Both the position numbers and the translations under genes were made by a program. DNA of 64,000 nt, taken from Knufia peltigerae (taxonomy: Eukaryota; Ascomycota; Eurotiomycetes; Chaetothyriales; Trichomeriaceae). Shown piece by piece: positions 1 to 10,006 of this stretch (position 1 is the stretch's first letter; each line of letters begins with the position of its first letter). Location: contig JAPDRN010000006.1 of the NCBI GenBank assembly GCA_030247855.1, positions 62,001 to 126,000 on the forward strand, written 5' to 3'. Below the pieces are notes generated by a model that saw only the letters and a list, made by a program, of their open reading frames with translations, was not told the origin of the DNA and searched no databases.

Positions 1-561
1 ACGACCGGCATGTCGACATCAGCATCTAAACTTACCTGGTCCTTTGCTTCATTCATCACCATGGCTAGACGCCGCGCTTCACACTTCTCACCACCATGGG
101 GTGCCACCTCGAAAGTTGCAAATACCAACCTCACATCCTCTCAATGTCGACCGTCTTCGTACAATGGTACGGGCAAGTACGCTCCCGCCGCGGCTGCGGG
201 AGCACCAAACATCACCCTCCCGTGCATGGTCGAGGTCTTGTTCGAAGTCAACGCGACGACGCAGTTTGGACAGAACATCTACGTCGTGGGTAACGTGACG
301 AGACTGGGTGGGAAGTTGAACGATCCAAAAAGAGTGACCGTACCTCTTAGTGCGGCGAACTACACCTCGCAGAGACCAGAGTGGTACGTCGACAAGTGGC
401 TGGTAGCTGGACAGACGGTGGCGTATCAGTATGTTTTGCAGAATGGGGACGGTGGTGAATTTGTGTTTGAGAACGGTCATGATGGTTCTCGAACATTGGT
501 TTTGCCAAAGTGTGGAGGAGGGAGGATGACGACGAATGATGTAGCTACATTTGGATCTTGA
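1..561 (+). CDS. Glucoamylase (GH15), 3' end with CBM20 starch-binding domain, 5' truncated by window
   Basis: The frame is open from base 1 to the stop at 559-561, giving the last 186 residues of a secreted glucoamylase, which releases glucose from starch ends. The first ~35 residues (LTWSFASF, then PPWGATS) match the end of the GH15 catalytic barrel. A short linker is followed by a C-terminal CBM20 domain (about residues 75-175; NIYVVGN, PEWYV, AYQYV). The ATG at position 10 lies inside the catalytic domain and is not the start. The CBM20 is unusual: family binding site 1 normally has two tryptophans (in LGDWD and VEWES of the Aspergillus niger enzyme), and here these places read LGGKL and FVFEN. 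Site 2 aromatics (NYT, EWYV) are kept. The gene ends 95 bp before the convergent methyltransferase stop. Family assignment is firm; whether the domain binds starch is open. Confidence 0.88.
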   Translation, partial: TTGMSTSASKLTWSFASFITMARRRASHFSPPWGATSKVANTNLTSSQCRPSSYNGTGKYAPAAAAGAPNITLPCMVEVLFEVNATTQFGQNIYVVGNVTRLGGKLNDPKRVTVPLSAANYTSQRPEWYVDKWLVAGQTVAYQYVLQNGDGGEFVFENGHDGSRTLVLPKCGGGRMTTNDVATFGS

Positions 562-656
562 TTAGCGTTGTCTACTATGGAGTAAGTATCATGGAGTATG
601 AAAGATAGATATGAGTATGATGGTCTATCAGAAACATTGATGGTCTATCTCGGTCA

Positions 657-1349
657 TCACAACACGGTGGCCAAAATGAATCCATTGAACACCGGGTTGG
701 CAGACATGGCCGGGTGGCAGACCACGGTCGGCACGAGAGTCGCCTTGACTCTGTCGTCCTTTCCGACCTTGGTCAGGACAGATTCGGTCGTCGGATCTTG
801 TTCTTCCCTACCGACCTGTCCATTCTTGAACATGGAAGCCACCACGTCGTCGAGCCAGACACACCCTCCCCGTCTCGTCAGCTTCACGGCCAGGTCGAAT
901 TCTTCCCACTGTCGATCCAGGTCGGCGTCGATGAAGACGAGGTCGAACCTTCTGCCCTCCCGCACGAACCGAGCCATGACCTCTTCGGCGTCGCCCAAGA
1001 CGACTTCGACGTTGCCCAGACCCTCGACGTTCTCTAGCGCCACGTCTCGGTGTTTCGGGTCGACCTCGACGCTCGTCACGCGCACGTCCGCCCCCGCCCC
1101 GGCGAAACATATCGCGGAGTAACCTCCCAACGTGCCTATCTCGAGGACCGACTGTGCCCCCATCAGTCGTGCGACGATGGACAAGTGTTGTCCCGCGAGG
1201 GGCAGGACGCTGATGGCTGGAATTCCCTTGGCGGCCGAGTTGGTCAGGGCACGTTCGAGTCGGGGGTTCGGTCGGAGCAAGGCAGATTTGGCTCGGTCTT
1301 CGACGGTGGCGGCGGAATGAAAATTGTTGAAATCCAAAACAGATTCCAT
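657..1349 (-). CDS. SAM-dependent O-methyltransferase (caffeoyl-CoA/catechol OMT type)
   Basis: A 230-residue intronless protein with the layout of the small class I OMT family (Methyltransf_3/24). The SAM-binding motif I VLEIGTLGGYSA is at about residues 70-81, the acidic residue ending the next strand is in VTSVEVDP, and the metal/catalytic strand VFIDAD is near residue 137 with the later Asp pair in VWLDD. Such enzymes methylate vicinal hydroxyls of catechols or polyphenols in the cytosol with a divalent metal. There is no signal peptide or membrane segment. The ATG at 1349 gives a normal family length. It is head-to-head with the Zn2Cys6 factor at 2075, which could regulate it, but no metabolite cluster is visible, so the substrate is unknown. 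Confidence 0.88.
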   Translation of the reverse strand: MESVLDFNNFHSAATVEDRAKSALLRPNPRLERALTNSAAKGIPAISVLPLAGQHLSIVARLMGAQSVLEIGTLGGYSAICFAGAGADVRVTSVEVDPKHRDVALENVEGLGNVEVVLGDAEEVMARFVREGRRFDLVFIDADLDRQWEEFDLAVKLTRRGGCVWLDDVVASMFKNGQVGREEQDPTTESVLTKVGKDDRVKATLVPTVVCHPAMSANPVFNGFILATVL

Positions 1350-2074
1350 GGTGGATGTCGGAATGTGGAAACTTTTGTGTCTGGATGGAATTTCGTACGC
1401 TTGGGTGAAGTTGACCCGAGGCCCGAGATGTTTACTGGTGATGTATATCTAACTACTTGGTAACAAGGTAGCGAAGATCAAGAAAAGTAGACTCCAAGCA
1501 AAGGACAATATTTCACGGGACGGTTACTTGGGAAGATACTGTAAGTATATATACATATATATATATATCTGACACACCTGCCTAGAGGTAATAATGATAC
1601 TTCCATGTGACATTTCCAGCCCATGTGAAAATTGTCACACCGCTCAATTGTCAGAGTGTGTTGTTTGCTCATCATATTTCGTGATGAAATGAGATGGTCG
1701 AGAGTATCCGACGTGAAGAAAGACCCTTTGTCAAGTGGCCCACCTCGCATCGCCGAAAGGGGATAAACGAAGCACTACTCAACCACCTCCACCTCGCTCC
1801 CTCCCAAAAAAAGAAAAGAACGAAGCAAGCGTCTATTCGAATAATCATCACTCTGGTCCACCCAGAAAAAAGGATTCCTTCCTGTGGAGCACTAATTCCT
1901 GACGAGAAGCATCGATATGATATGTGAAGAGTGACGAGTGAGTGTTATGAGGCATATCCCGATGTCGCTCTGGTAATCTCCCTCTTTTCGGACTTCGTTC
2001 CCATCACTTCGTATCGCTCGATTTGGTCGTCTAGAGCCTTTTGAAAATCCTCTCCTGTTTCTTGGTCCTACTTC
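1350..2074. promoter_or_regulatory. Divergent intergenic region between methyltransferase and Zn2Cys6 gene
   Basis: 725 bp holding both promoters. It contains an (AT)n-rich run at about 1546-1568. I see no further coding sequence or recognisable motif. Confidence 0.4.
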
Positions 2075-3972
2075 ATGGTCCGAGCCCAACTCGAAGTCAG
2101 TATGCACAACAGATCAAACTCTCCGAGGCAACAATCACCCACACGTCCGGCCACTATTCCTGGCCTCAACACCTTCTTGCTGGCCGGGCATGACGGGGTA
2201 TTAGTGCCCGTGCGAAATCCCATTTGGACCGACCCGAACCGGCCTGATGAGAGCACCGAGGGTGGTGTCATCGTTCTTGACCCTTCGAGGTCAAAGAGAC
2301 CTCATCACAAGTCGAGACGAGGATGTAGGAATTGTCGAAGACGGCACGTCAAGGTAGGTGCTACATTTTATTTCTCTCAGACATCCATGCATCTTGGTCG
2401 TACACGTCATAGACTCTGAAAAACATTCAACGTTTGTGGTATATGTACTGAGTGTGAGAGAAAAAACAGTGCGACGAAAAGTTTCCAACATGTTCACACT
2501 GTTTACGTCGTAGAGAGGAATGCAAGAGACAATCGACACCCACCGCCGATGACAAACATGTACCGTCAGTGGCAAAGCCCAAGAGTACTCATGCTTGTCC
2601 TCGTCCTCGGTCTCACACTCACACTCGAACATCACGACGAATTCACCATCACTCTCCACCTCTCCTGGACAGTACCGGTATCGGTGGCGGCGGCGGCAGC
2701 AGCAGCAGCAGCAGCAGCAACACCACCACGGTCAACACGTTACACGTCAAGTTGTTCCACCATTTTGAAACCACCACTCGACACACTCTCTGTTTTGGGT
2801 CGGTGTGGGAAGAAGCCATCAGGTGGTCATTGGAGAATGAAACCCTCATGCACGCCATGCTCTGCGTCTCGGCGAGACATCTGGCGTACCTGTTTCCAGA
2901 CGACCCAACGTACAGTCTCGCGGCAAGAGCCCACCTAGTTCAGAGCCTCGGTATGTTTCGTCGAGACATCGACAACAACAAGACCCTGACGGCTTCAGAT
3001 GCCGACGCATTCATGGCGACATCTATACTCATTTATTTTGAGCTCTGGACCGAGACGGAGTTTGTCATACAAAAGGGTTCCACCCGAGACGGACGCGAAG
3101 CACGAGACGCGTTGGATTTGTCGAGGGACAACATGATCCCTCTCGCTCGGGGATTGGTCGAATTGTTTCTTCGCTCGGGGCCTGTCTTGTTCGACCGCGG
3201 AAACGGAAACGAGGGTCCAGGAAACCCAAAACCGTCCGTCTTTGTCGCCGAGATCCAACACAGTCCTCGTCGCAATTTGGAAAATGCTGCTGCGATCCAT
3301 CAGGGTAGTAGACTGAGAAAGGACGTGGCTGTCGACTCTATTCGTTCGTGGTCGGTACCGGCAACAGCATCTGGACCAGAACAAGTCTCTGATGACAGTG
3401 ACAGGAAGAGTCAAGATGAAATGGACAATGAGAATGACACTGTACCTTTGCCGCCACCACCAAATCCAGCACAGACTCCGGCCCCCTCAGCCCATGAGAA
3501 GGGATATGGACACGAAAAACCAGGCGAAGATGAAGACGCAGTCGCAGAGTCTTGTACCTTTCAATCTCTACACGAAGACGCCACCTCTCGCCTTGCCACA
3601 CTGTGCATGTTCCTCCCCGAGATGCGATCAGGGCCACACCGAGACCGAGATGAAGAGCGACTGTCAAATCACGAGACCGAACGTGACCACGACGGGTTTC
3701 CTCTTCTCCCTCCTCGACAGCTCCGTGCCGACCTGATCCGGTACGCGTTCACGTTTCCGATCTTGACCCACGAGTACCTTTCGAGACTCGTCTCCAGGCG
3801 ACGGGACGACACACTCACAGAGCCGGGTCTCGTGGTGCTGTACCACTTTTACAGGTGCGTCCGGATCTTGTTGGGCGACGACTCCCACGCGTGGTGGACA
3901 CATCGAAGGGCCAGGTCGATGGAATCTCTACTCGAGCAACAACTACGAGAGACACTCAACGTCGATCGGTGA
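2075..3972 (+). CDS. Zn2Cys6 transcription factor with fungal-specific (Upc2-like) regulatory domain
   Basis: Two exons, 2075-2353 and 2470-3972, give 593 residues. The 116 bp intron (donor gtaggt, acceptor aacag) lies inside the zinc cluster just before its third cysteine. Joining the exons restores CRNCRRRHVKC followed by CSHC and the last Cys, the C-x2-C-x6-C...C-x2-C-x6-C pattern. A Gly/Ser homopolymer linker follows, then a Fungal_trans_2-like region beginning LFHHFETTTRHTL, with MHAMLCVSARHLAYL typical of the sterol-uptake-control subgroup. About residues 270-430 are hydrophilic and low-complexity. It is nuclear; DNA target and ligand are unknown. Its position beside the methyltransferase suggests but does not show local regulation. 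Confidence 0.85.
2684..2721 (+). repeat. In-frame GGC/AGC trinucleotide microsatellite
   Basis: A run of GGT/GGC codons followed by a longer run of AGC codons encodes a poly-Gly/poly-Ser linker after the zinc cluster. Pure tandem codons here are expected to vary in length between strains without shifting the frame. Confidence 0.85.
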
Positions 3973-4174
3973 AGATACCCCCTTTCTGCACTACTCACAG
4001 AAGCCATGACCACGGAGCCACTGACCCGTTATAATGTTGTAAACTGTGAAATGTATTTTGTGCTTTGCAGTGTGTACTTTTTTTTTTGATCTTGATACTA
4101 CCATGACGCCAGAGTCATCCGACATTGACATTGACAATTCTCGTGCATGTACATGTACCTAGGAAAATATATAT

Positions 4175-5510
4175 CTAGGAATGTCCAACGATGGCCTTTG
4201 GAAGGTAAGGTTCCTCGAGGTACTTCATCTCGTCTTCGGTCAAGGTCTTGCCGCGGACGTCGGCCGCCTCGTCCAACCGACTCAGATTGCTGAACCCTAC
4301 GATCGGGATGGTCCCCTTTTGGATGATCCAGGCCAGGGCGACCTGACTCATCTTCCAACCCTTCTTGTCGGCGACCTCCATGACTCGTTTGATGATGGCG
4401 TCGTCCCCGTCGACCTTGGGGAAGAAGGCACTCTGTTTGGAACTTTCCTCGCGAGCCGTGCTCGCCGACCCCAGAGGCCGGGCCAGGAGACCCCTGTACA
4501 AGGGGGCCCACGGGATCAAGCCCACACCGGTCTCGTGACAGAAGGGGATCATCTCCCTCTCTTCCTCTCGGTAACACAGACTGTAGTGGTTCTGCATGGA
4601 AACGAATTTCGTCCAGCCATGAATCTCGGCGGCGTGTTGCATCTTGGCGAATTGGTAAGCCCACATTGAACTCGCCCCTAAAAATCCCCGGGAAGAGGAA
4701 GAAAATGTCAGTCATCGTCGTTATTGAACGTCAAGAGGATCCATGAGTGTCGTGAGAGACCCCCAAAAGGAGGAGAAAGGTCGACAGAAGAAAAAAAAGG
4801 ACTCACCAATATATCTAACTTTACCAGCTTGGATGAGATCGTGCAAAGCCTTCATGGTTTCCTCGACCGGGACGGTGGCATCGAATCGATGGATCTGAAG
4901 GAGATCGAGGTACGATGTACCGAGACGTTCAAGACTGGCCTCGACGGCGTTGAAGATGGCCGCTCGGCTCAACCCTCCCTGGTTGATGTAATCTTTACTC
5001 TTCTTGAGGTGTTGAGGGTACCTGATGTGTACCACGTTCGGTTCTTCCCCGACCGTCCCGAAACACTTGGACAACAAGACCAGTTTGTGACGTGGGATGT
5101 TGTGCTTCTTGATGGTGGCGCCGATCATCTTTTCCGAGATTCCGTTCGAATAGACGTTGGCCGTGTCCCACGTGTTGAGGCCACGATCGTACGCCCCCTT
5201 GAGTAGTTTGTCGACTTGTTCAGGGTCATCGACGACCCACGGTTGCCATTCTTTGGAACCTGAGAGACAAAACAAAGAGAGGGAGACGTTGTCAGCTCAG
5301 CCTTGGTTGATGGAAGAGACCGGGAAGGAGAATAACGACAACATTGATTGGATACAAAAAAACCACCAGATCAAGCCGAGACATACCAAAAGACATTGCA
5401 CCCAAGATGGGAACCGACACCCTCAAACCGGATTTACCCAATTGAGCGTAAGAGACTTTGGTATTGTCCAAACTCTCTTGGAGGGACCTAGGGAGACCGG
5501 AATCACCCAT
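4175..5510 (-). CDS. Aldo-keto reductase (versiconal-hemiacetal-acetate-reductase/AAD-like)
   Basis: Three exons on the minus strand: 5510-5387, 5259-4807 and 4677-4175, giving 359 residues. Introns of 127 and 129 bp have donors gtatgt and gtgagt; both junctions rebuild conserved words (AMSFGSKEW and YIGASSM). It is an NADPH-dependent carbonyl reductase with a TIM-barrel fold. The catalytic tetrad is visible: Asp and Tyr in WDTANVYS, Lys in LLSKCFG and His in LQIHRFD. The cofactor end is IPIVGFSNLSRLDE near the C terminus. I chose the ATG at 5510 because the family N terminus starts here; a frame further upstream to 5588 has no ATG support. It is cytosolic. The substrate cannot be told; the family includes aryl-alcohol and polyketide reductases. 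Confidence 0.9.
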
Positions 5511-6696
5511 TGTGTCGTTGGTTCTTTGGTTACGCTTCGATACTACTGTCTCGGTGATGGAGAGTGTTAGCACACCAGAGACTTGCACACGTCACCGCCC
5601 TCTTTCAAAGCTACTCAACCAGTAACGAGTCCAGATCGGTATTGTTTTCTTTCGTCGTGGGGAGACTTACATTTGCTGAGTTAGGAAGGGGTTGGCTTTT
5701 TGCGAGTCGGCTTCTTCTCAGATTCTCGAACAAATCGTTATTATCCCCGAGGGTTGTAAAAGAGTCGTAGGGAAAAACGACAGAAAGTCGGCAACGAGCT
5801 ACCTCATCGACGGGGTTTATATACCCTTCAGGCCTGAGGAATCGAGAACCAGATAAAAAAACAAAACCCCCCCACCTACCTCGAGGCACCGATGGCTTTG
5901 ACCGGCAATGTGCCGACCACCCTTTCAACGAGAAGAAATCCAAAAGGCTACAGGGTTCTCTGATATGCCGGAATCGTCACCAAACAAGTTCCCAGTTCCC
6001 ATAAATCTCGTGTTGTTCTCGGAATCTCATTCGCCGACACGAAGCTTTGGTCGTCGATAGCTTCCACACCCCGCAGCAGGCAAAGCCGATGATGGGATGA
6101 TCCCACCCCGCCCACTGAGCTGCCGTTATTGCCATCGATGAGCCCGGATAAAAGAAGAGGACACCAGAGATGCGAGAGATTCTGGTCGGTATCGGGTGTC
6201 GTTTGCTCGGACTTAGCGGACTTTGGACGATATAAAATCCACCACCTTCGCTTCGTTTGCTGACTAAACACAGCTTTCTCATACTTTTTGTACCGTAGTT
6301 ACGAGGCCGTCAATACTTCCACTACTCTTCTTGAGGCTACCAAATGGACAAGTACCACATCTCAGAACAAAGTACTTTGTAGAGTCGATCTAAAAGTCAT
6401 GAAAAATTCAAATGCATCATCATCTTCACTGTTGTAATATTGTACACAATAGTACGAGTCATAAGGATGTAAAATCCCCCTTTCACCCATTCCTTATTGT
6501 TCCAAAAGCCCCAATACGCCCATTGTGTGCTATCACATGTATGAAAAAACAAGGGAAAAAAGACCACAGGTCATCCTCAATCATAATCACTTCTTCGTAT
6601 CAAGCTCAACCATACTCCGTACAAAGCCTAAGCCTTGCATGACTTTTTTGCGGGTCTTATGGTCATGATCCATCCGGTCCACTCACCACACAACCA
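5511..6696. promoter_or_regulatory. Upstream region of the aldo-keto reductase
   Basis: About 1.2 kb between the reductase start and the downstream end of the RING gene. Small open frames here show no family resemblance and no codon pattern like the neighbours. It should hold the reductase promoter and the RING gene 3' UTR. Confidence 0.4.
5816..5824 (-). promoter_or_regulatory. Possible TATA box of the aldo-keto reductase gene
   Basis: The minus strand reads GTATATAAA about 306 bp upstream of the chosen start codon. It is a good TATA-box match, but the distance implies a long leader, so it is only a candidate. Confidence 0.3.
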
Positions 6697-8871
6697 TCAC
6701 CTGTGCCCGATTAGATCCATAGCATCCTCTTCCTCATCCTCATCATCGTCCATGGCGTTGTCGCTACTACTCTCACTCTCGGACTCGGAGACAACCTCTA
6801 TCTCCTCGTGCTGACGAGGAGAATTCGGTCGTCCCCAGAAATCCAGGTCATCATCATCTTCCAACGGGGTTGCGCCACGTCTCGGTGGTTCGGCTGGTTC
6901 CATTGTCCGTTGTCCGGTTCCGAAGTAGCTCCCAATCACCGGCGACTGAGATCGGACAGATCGTGCCGTTGGAGAGTGCGGCGAAAGCCAGGAAGTCCGG
7001 CTCCCTGGAGATCGAGTATTGAGTGCAGTATCAATAGGTCGAGGTGGAGTGCCATCAGCAGGCCGAGTGGTCGCAGGCTGGGTCAACTCTCCTGTCGGAG
7101 TGTGGCTTTGACTGGCCGTGATGGCAGCCTCGCTAATGCCGGCTTGCTGAGCTCGCTCCTGCTCCCGCTCGAGTTGGGGCGTATGCTCGGCGCCCAACAA
7201 TTCGAGCTGCGTAGTGTTGTATGATTCACAAAGAGAACATTTTAACCCCAGCCAGTGGTATCTGGTCACACTGCGACTGTTGCAATCGTTGCAAAAGATA
7301 TAAGCCCGATTGTCTCGATATTCTTCGGGCATAGGCTGCTCTTCAATATGTCGGTCCAATCTGCGAAATTGACTTTCCATGTTGGCAATACTCTTCGAGC
7401 ATATCGGACATTTGTAACTAGCATTGCACCATTCGGCAAAACAGTCCTCATGAATGCTATGTCCACACCGCATAAACACCACCGACTTGTTGGAAGTAAA
7501 CATGTACTCTCCACAGATGGGACAATCGCATTTCGTACTCCTCTCAATGCATTTGTGCACACTCTCTGCCTGGATTGACATACAAGCCCCACACGTTCTG
7601 CAATGGAAGAAGTCTTTCCCCAGACCTTGGCCAATTCGGCATATGCCACAGTCATCACAATGATAGATGGGCTTGTTCGGATCATCACTCCAGAGTCTGC
7701 AGATCCGACAGTAATAGCTGGCTGTCATAGTCCGGCATTCTCGGCAAAATTGTCCAACGGGCTGAGGAGTTTTACACAACATACACAACATATGTTTGGT
7801 CTCTCGTCGCGGCAGAGTATGATCTTCCACTTCATCATGGCACAACCGGCAAGGATACCATTTCTGACAGGTGTTGCATTGCATCTTGACATTTCGTTTA
7901 TAGTGAACACAGCCCAAGTCTGGTGCAGCTGGCTCAGGCGGTTCTCCGCCCAGATTCATTTCGTCCTGCACAGGCTCTGGATCTAGTGGCGCATAAGTCG
8001 GGATCAAGTCTTCTGCAGTGACATTGTAGACTACATCATGGCTGACTCCAGAGGTTATTGAGACTGGGGATCCAGGGCTCCGAGAAATGTCGCGTGCTTT
8101 ACTTGAGGCCAGGATTGGGGACCGTAACGCTTGAATGGTCAGATGACGTTCCATCATCAATGCATGTACCAGTCGGGACTTTTCAGCTTGTGTCCCTGGT
8201 CCATTCCGCACAGCATTAATCTTTTGTCTTAATACTCCCATGCCGTCGTCTTCTGGTAGTGTGCCTGATCCATTTCTTCTGCGCCGCTCATGCTCCTGGT
8301 AAGCCTCTCGCCTTGCGTCAATATCTTCGGTTTCGTCGAACGAACCGACATGAACAACTGCCAGCGGATCAGACATGGAATGTGGTCGCGCGCTGTCTTG
8401 ATGCGCTCGTGATCTGTAGGATAATTCCTGGGCAGGATTCAGAGACCTGTCGCTACTGGTCCGATGTTCTTCGCCCAGGACAGGCCGCGAGGAAGATTCA
8501 GGCTCGGTGTCCAAGCGGGGAAACTCTGCTATAGCCGTGTCGTGGCTTGAAACCGTTCGTGCCAAATGGTCATCCATTGGCTCCAGCGGAGGTGAAGGGA
8601 TCTGATCGTCGAACGCATTCAGCTGATTCACCCATAACTGTATCGTTCTTGTAATGGACTGCACCGTGGTCTCTTTATTCTCTGGTTCAGGCTCTTCGAG
8701 CGAAGGGGGCGGAGACGTCGTCCATAGACGGGATGGGTTCCAGCGTTGGAAGTCGGGAACAGTAGGGAGGAATCCGGACGAGGGCGGTTCTTCGGCAGTG
8801 CTGAGTCTGGAAAACCGTCGCGCTTGGCGAAGGACAGGTTCGACAATGAACGAAGGCAAATACTCACTCAT
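6697..8871 (-). CDS. CHY zinc-finger/RING-H2 E3 ubiquitin ligase (RCHY1/Pirh2-like)
   Basis: A single-exon protein of 724 residues. The first ~300 residues are disordered and Ser/Pro/Glu-rich. From about residue 320 comes a CHY-type finger (CVHYKRNVKMQCNTCQKWYPC), then a CTCHY finger (CRECRTMTASYYC onward to HCDDCGIC), then a RING-H2 domain at about 445-490 (CPICGEYMF, MRCGHSIHEDCF, CPICSKSI), then a zinc ribbon (FCNDC, LKCSLC) at about 525-550. This order is diagnostic of the RCHY1 family, which binds an E2 and ubiquitinates substrates in nucleus and cytosol. The ~170-residue tail is disordered and ends with a strongly acidic stretch. Substrates are not predictable from the sequence. Confidence 0.92.
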   Translation of the reverse strand: MSEYLPSFIVEPVLRQARRFSRLSTAEEPPSSGFLPTVPDFQRWNPSRLWTTSPPPSLEEPEPENKETTVQSITRTIQLWVNQLNAFDDQIPSPPLEPMDDHLARTVSSHDTAIAEFPRLDTEPESSSRPVLGEEHRTSSDRSLNPAQELSYRSRAHQDSARPHSMSDPLAVVHVGSFDETEDIDARREAYQEHERRRRNGSGTLPEDDGMGVLRQKINAVRNGPGTQAEKSRLVHALMMERHLTIQALRSPILASSKARDISRSPGSPVSITSGVSHDVVYNVTAEDLIPTYAPLDPEPVQDEMNLGGEPPEPAAPDLGCVHYKRNVKMQCNTCQKWYPCRLCHDEVEDHTLPRRETKHMLCMLCKTPQPVGQFCRECRTMTASYYCRICRLWSDDPNKPIYHCDDCGICRIGQGLGKDFFHCRTCGACMSIQAESVHKCIERSTKCDCPICGEYMFTSNKSVVFMRCGHSIHEDCFAEWCNASYKCPICSKSIANMESQFRRLDRHIEEQPMPEEYRDNRAYIFCNDCNSRSVTRYHWLGLKCSLCESYNTTQLELLGAEHTPQLEREQERAQQAGISEAAITASQSHTPTGELTQPATTRPADGTPPRPIDTALNTRSPGSRTSWLSPHSPTARSVRSQSPVIGSYFGTGQRTMEPAEPPRRGATPLEDDDDLDFWGRPNSPRQHEEIEVVSESESESSSDNAMDDDEDEEEDAMDLIGHR

Positions 8872-9584
8872 TGAAGCCGTAGAGTATGCATAGTATGAAG
8901 AAATATTGTAGAGGGCGAAAGGTCAGTGCTAAGAGTTCGATCGGGTCAAGAGTCTAGACTGGATGGGAAGCGGGAAGGAGCGAGAACCAAGAACGGACAG
9001 TAGTACTGTAAGTAATACGAGAGAGTCAGTCGTATCTCGTATGGGGAAAGGAGAAAGCGGCGTAGATCTGACTGACGTCGATGGTGTGACGGCGACAATG
9101 TGAAATCCACCACTTGTCCATTTTAGGAATCATCTGTTTTGTATCTGTTATACACTACACCATTGTCTACATGAGTATCAATTCCTCGCTTGCTACTCTG
9201 TACTCTGTACAAAAAAAAATACACAGTAGGATTCTGCAAAAATGGCAAAAACTTAACTAGGATTTATCTCCCATAGGAGCCTAGTCAAGAAAACCCCAGT
9301 CGTGTAAGGATTTTTTTCCCCCAGATGCCTCCCAACTCGGGACCAGTGAAGGTCTTAAACCGATCTATGGTACTCGCTCTGGAATCTCCCCTGTCGCAGC
9401 GCTTACAACTTTTTCTAACCCTCTCCAGGGACGCTTGTTCCTCCTATGTTGTCCTCCCACTTAGTTGTCGTTGCCCCCAATTTGCCCCAGAATTAATATC
9501 CCACTGTTGTGCCCACTGTTGTGTGTGTTGAACCCTCGAATTGATATCTCACTTGTGGTTGACCAAGTTGATTTGTTTGTTGAT

Positions 9585-9591
9585 TGACTCA
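9585..9591. promoter_or_regulatory. Perfect Gcn4/CpcA/AP-1 site TGACTCA
   Basis: A palindromic bZIP recognition site 714 bp upstream of the RING ligase start codon. A CpcA-like bZIP is encoded at 48.6-49.9 kb. A single 7-mer can occur by chance, so function is not established. Confidence 0.25.
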
Positions 9592-9647
9592 GTGAATTTA
9601 TCCTCGTTGAAGTAAAGTCGTAATTGAATAATTGTTGACTGAACCGC

Positions 9648-9729
9648 GATTCGAACCCTGTGCCCATCTCGCCTAGAAGGAAACCGCTGACCACATGGCC
9701 ATGTGGCCGTGACCTGAGCTCCTTCTAGG
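9648..9729 (-). other. Nested inverted repeat overlapping degenerate tRNA A/B boxes
   Basis: On the minus strand a B-box match GGTTCGAATC (9657-9648) lies about 26 nt after an A-box-like TGGTCAGCGG (9693-9684). A 7-base loop between them would show anticodon TCT, but stems pair poorly and no acceptor stem can be formed. The same stretch contains a perfect 10 bp inverted repeat (9672-9681 with 9720-9729) enclosing a perfect 16 bp palindrome (9691-9706). It may be a tRNA pseudogene or a tRNA-derived SINE fragment. Confidence 0.35.
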
Positions 9730-10006
9730 GGTCTTGGTGTGTTGAGGGTAAAATTGAACTTTCAATATGATAACCATCGATTTTTCGCCAGGTCTTCACT
9801 GTGGATAGCTCCAACTGATCAAGGTGCCCCCTTCAGCCTGCTCAACGCGCTCCTGGCCTTCCTCCCAGCCCATCCCAGTTCACTCCATCCCAAAGTCATC
9901 TTCGCACTTGAGTCAATTTGAAGAACAACACGTTCCACTGACACGACGCGATAGTAGTCTGATCCGTCCACATCCACGCTTTGTTGTTTCTTGTCAACCC
10001 ACGTGT

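Larger units (their letters stand above)
8872..10006. other. Intergenic region with a degenerate tRNA-like element
   Basis: About 1.1 kb between the RING gene start and the transacylase stop. It holds the RING promoter, a perfect TGACTCA at 9585-9591, and the structured element at 9648-9729 described separately. No credible protein-coding gene was seen. Confidence 0.5.

Noticed and set aside
5977..6282. 101-codon minus-strand frame upstream of the aldo-keto reductase
   Set aside because: Composition unlike neighbouring genes and no family resemblance.
9648..9706. Functional tRNA-Arg(TCT)
   Set aside because: Anticodon and T stems mispair and no acceptor stem exists; kept only as a tRNA-like element.
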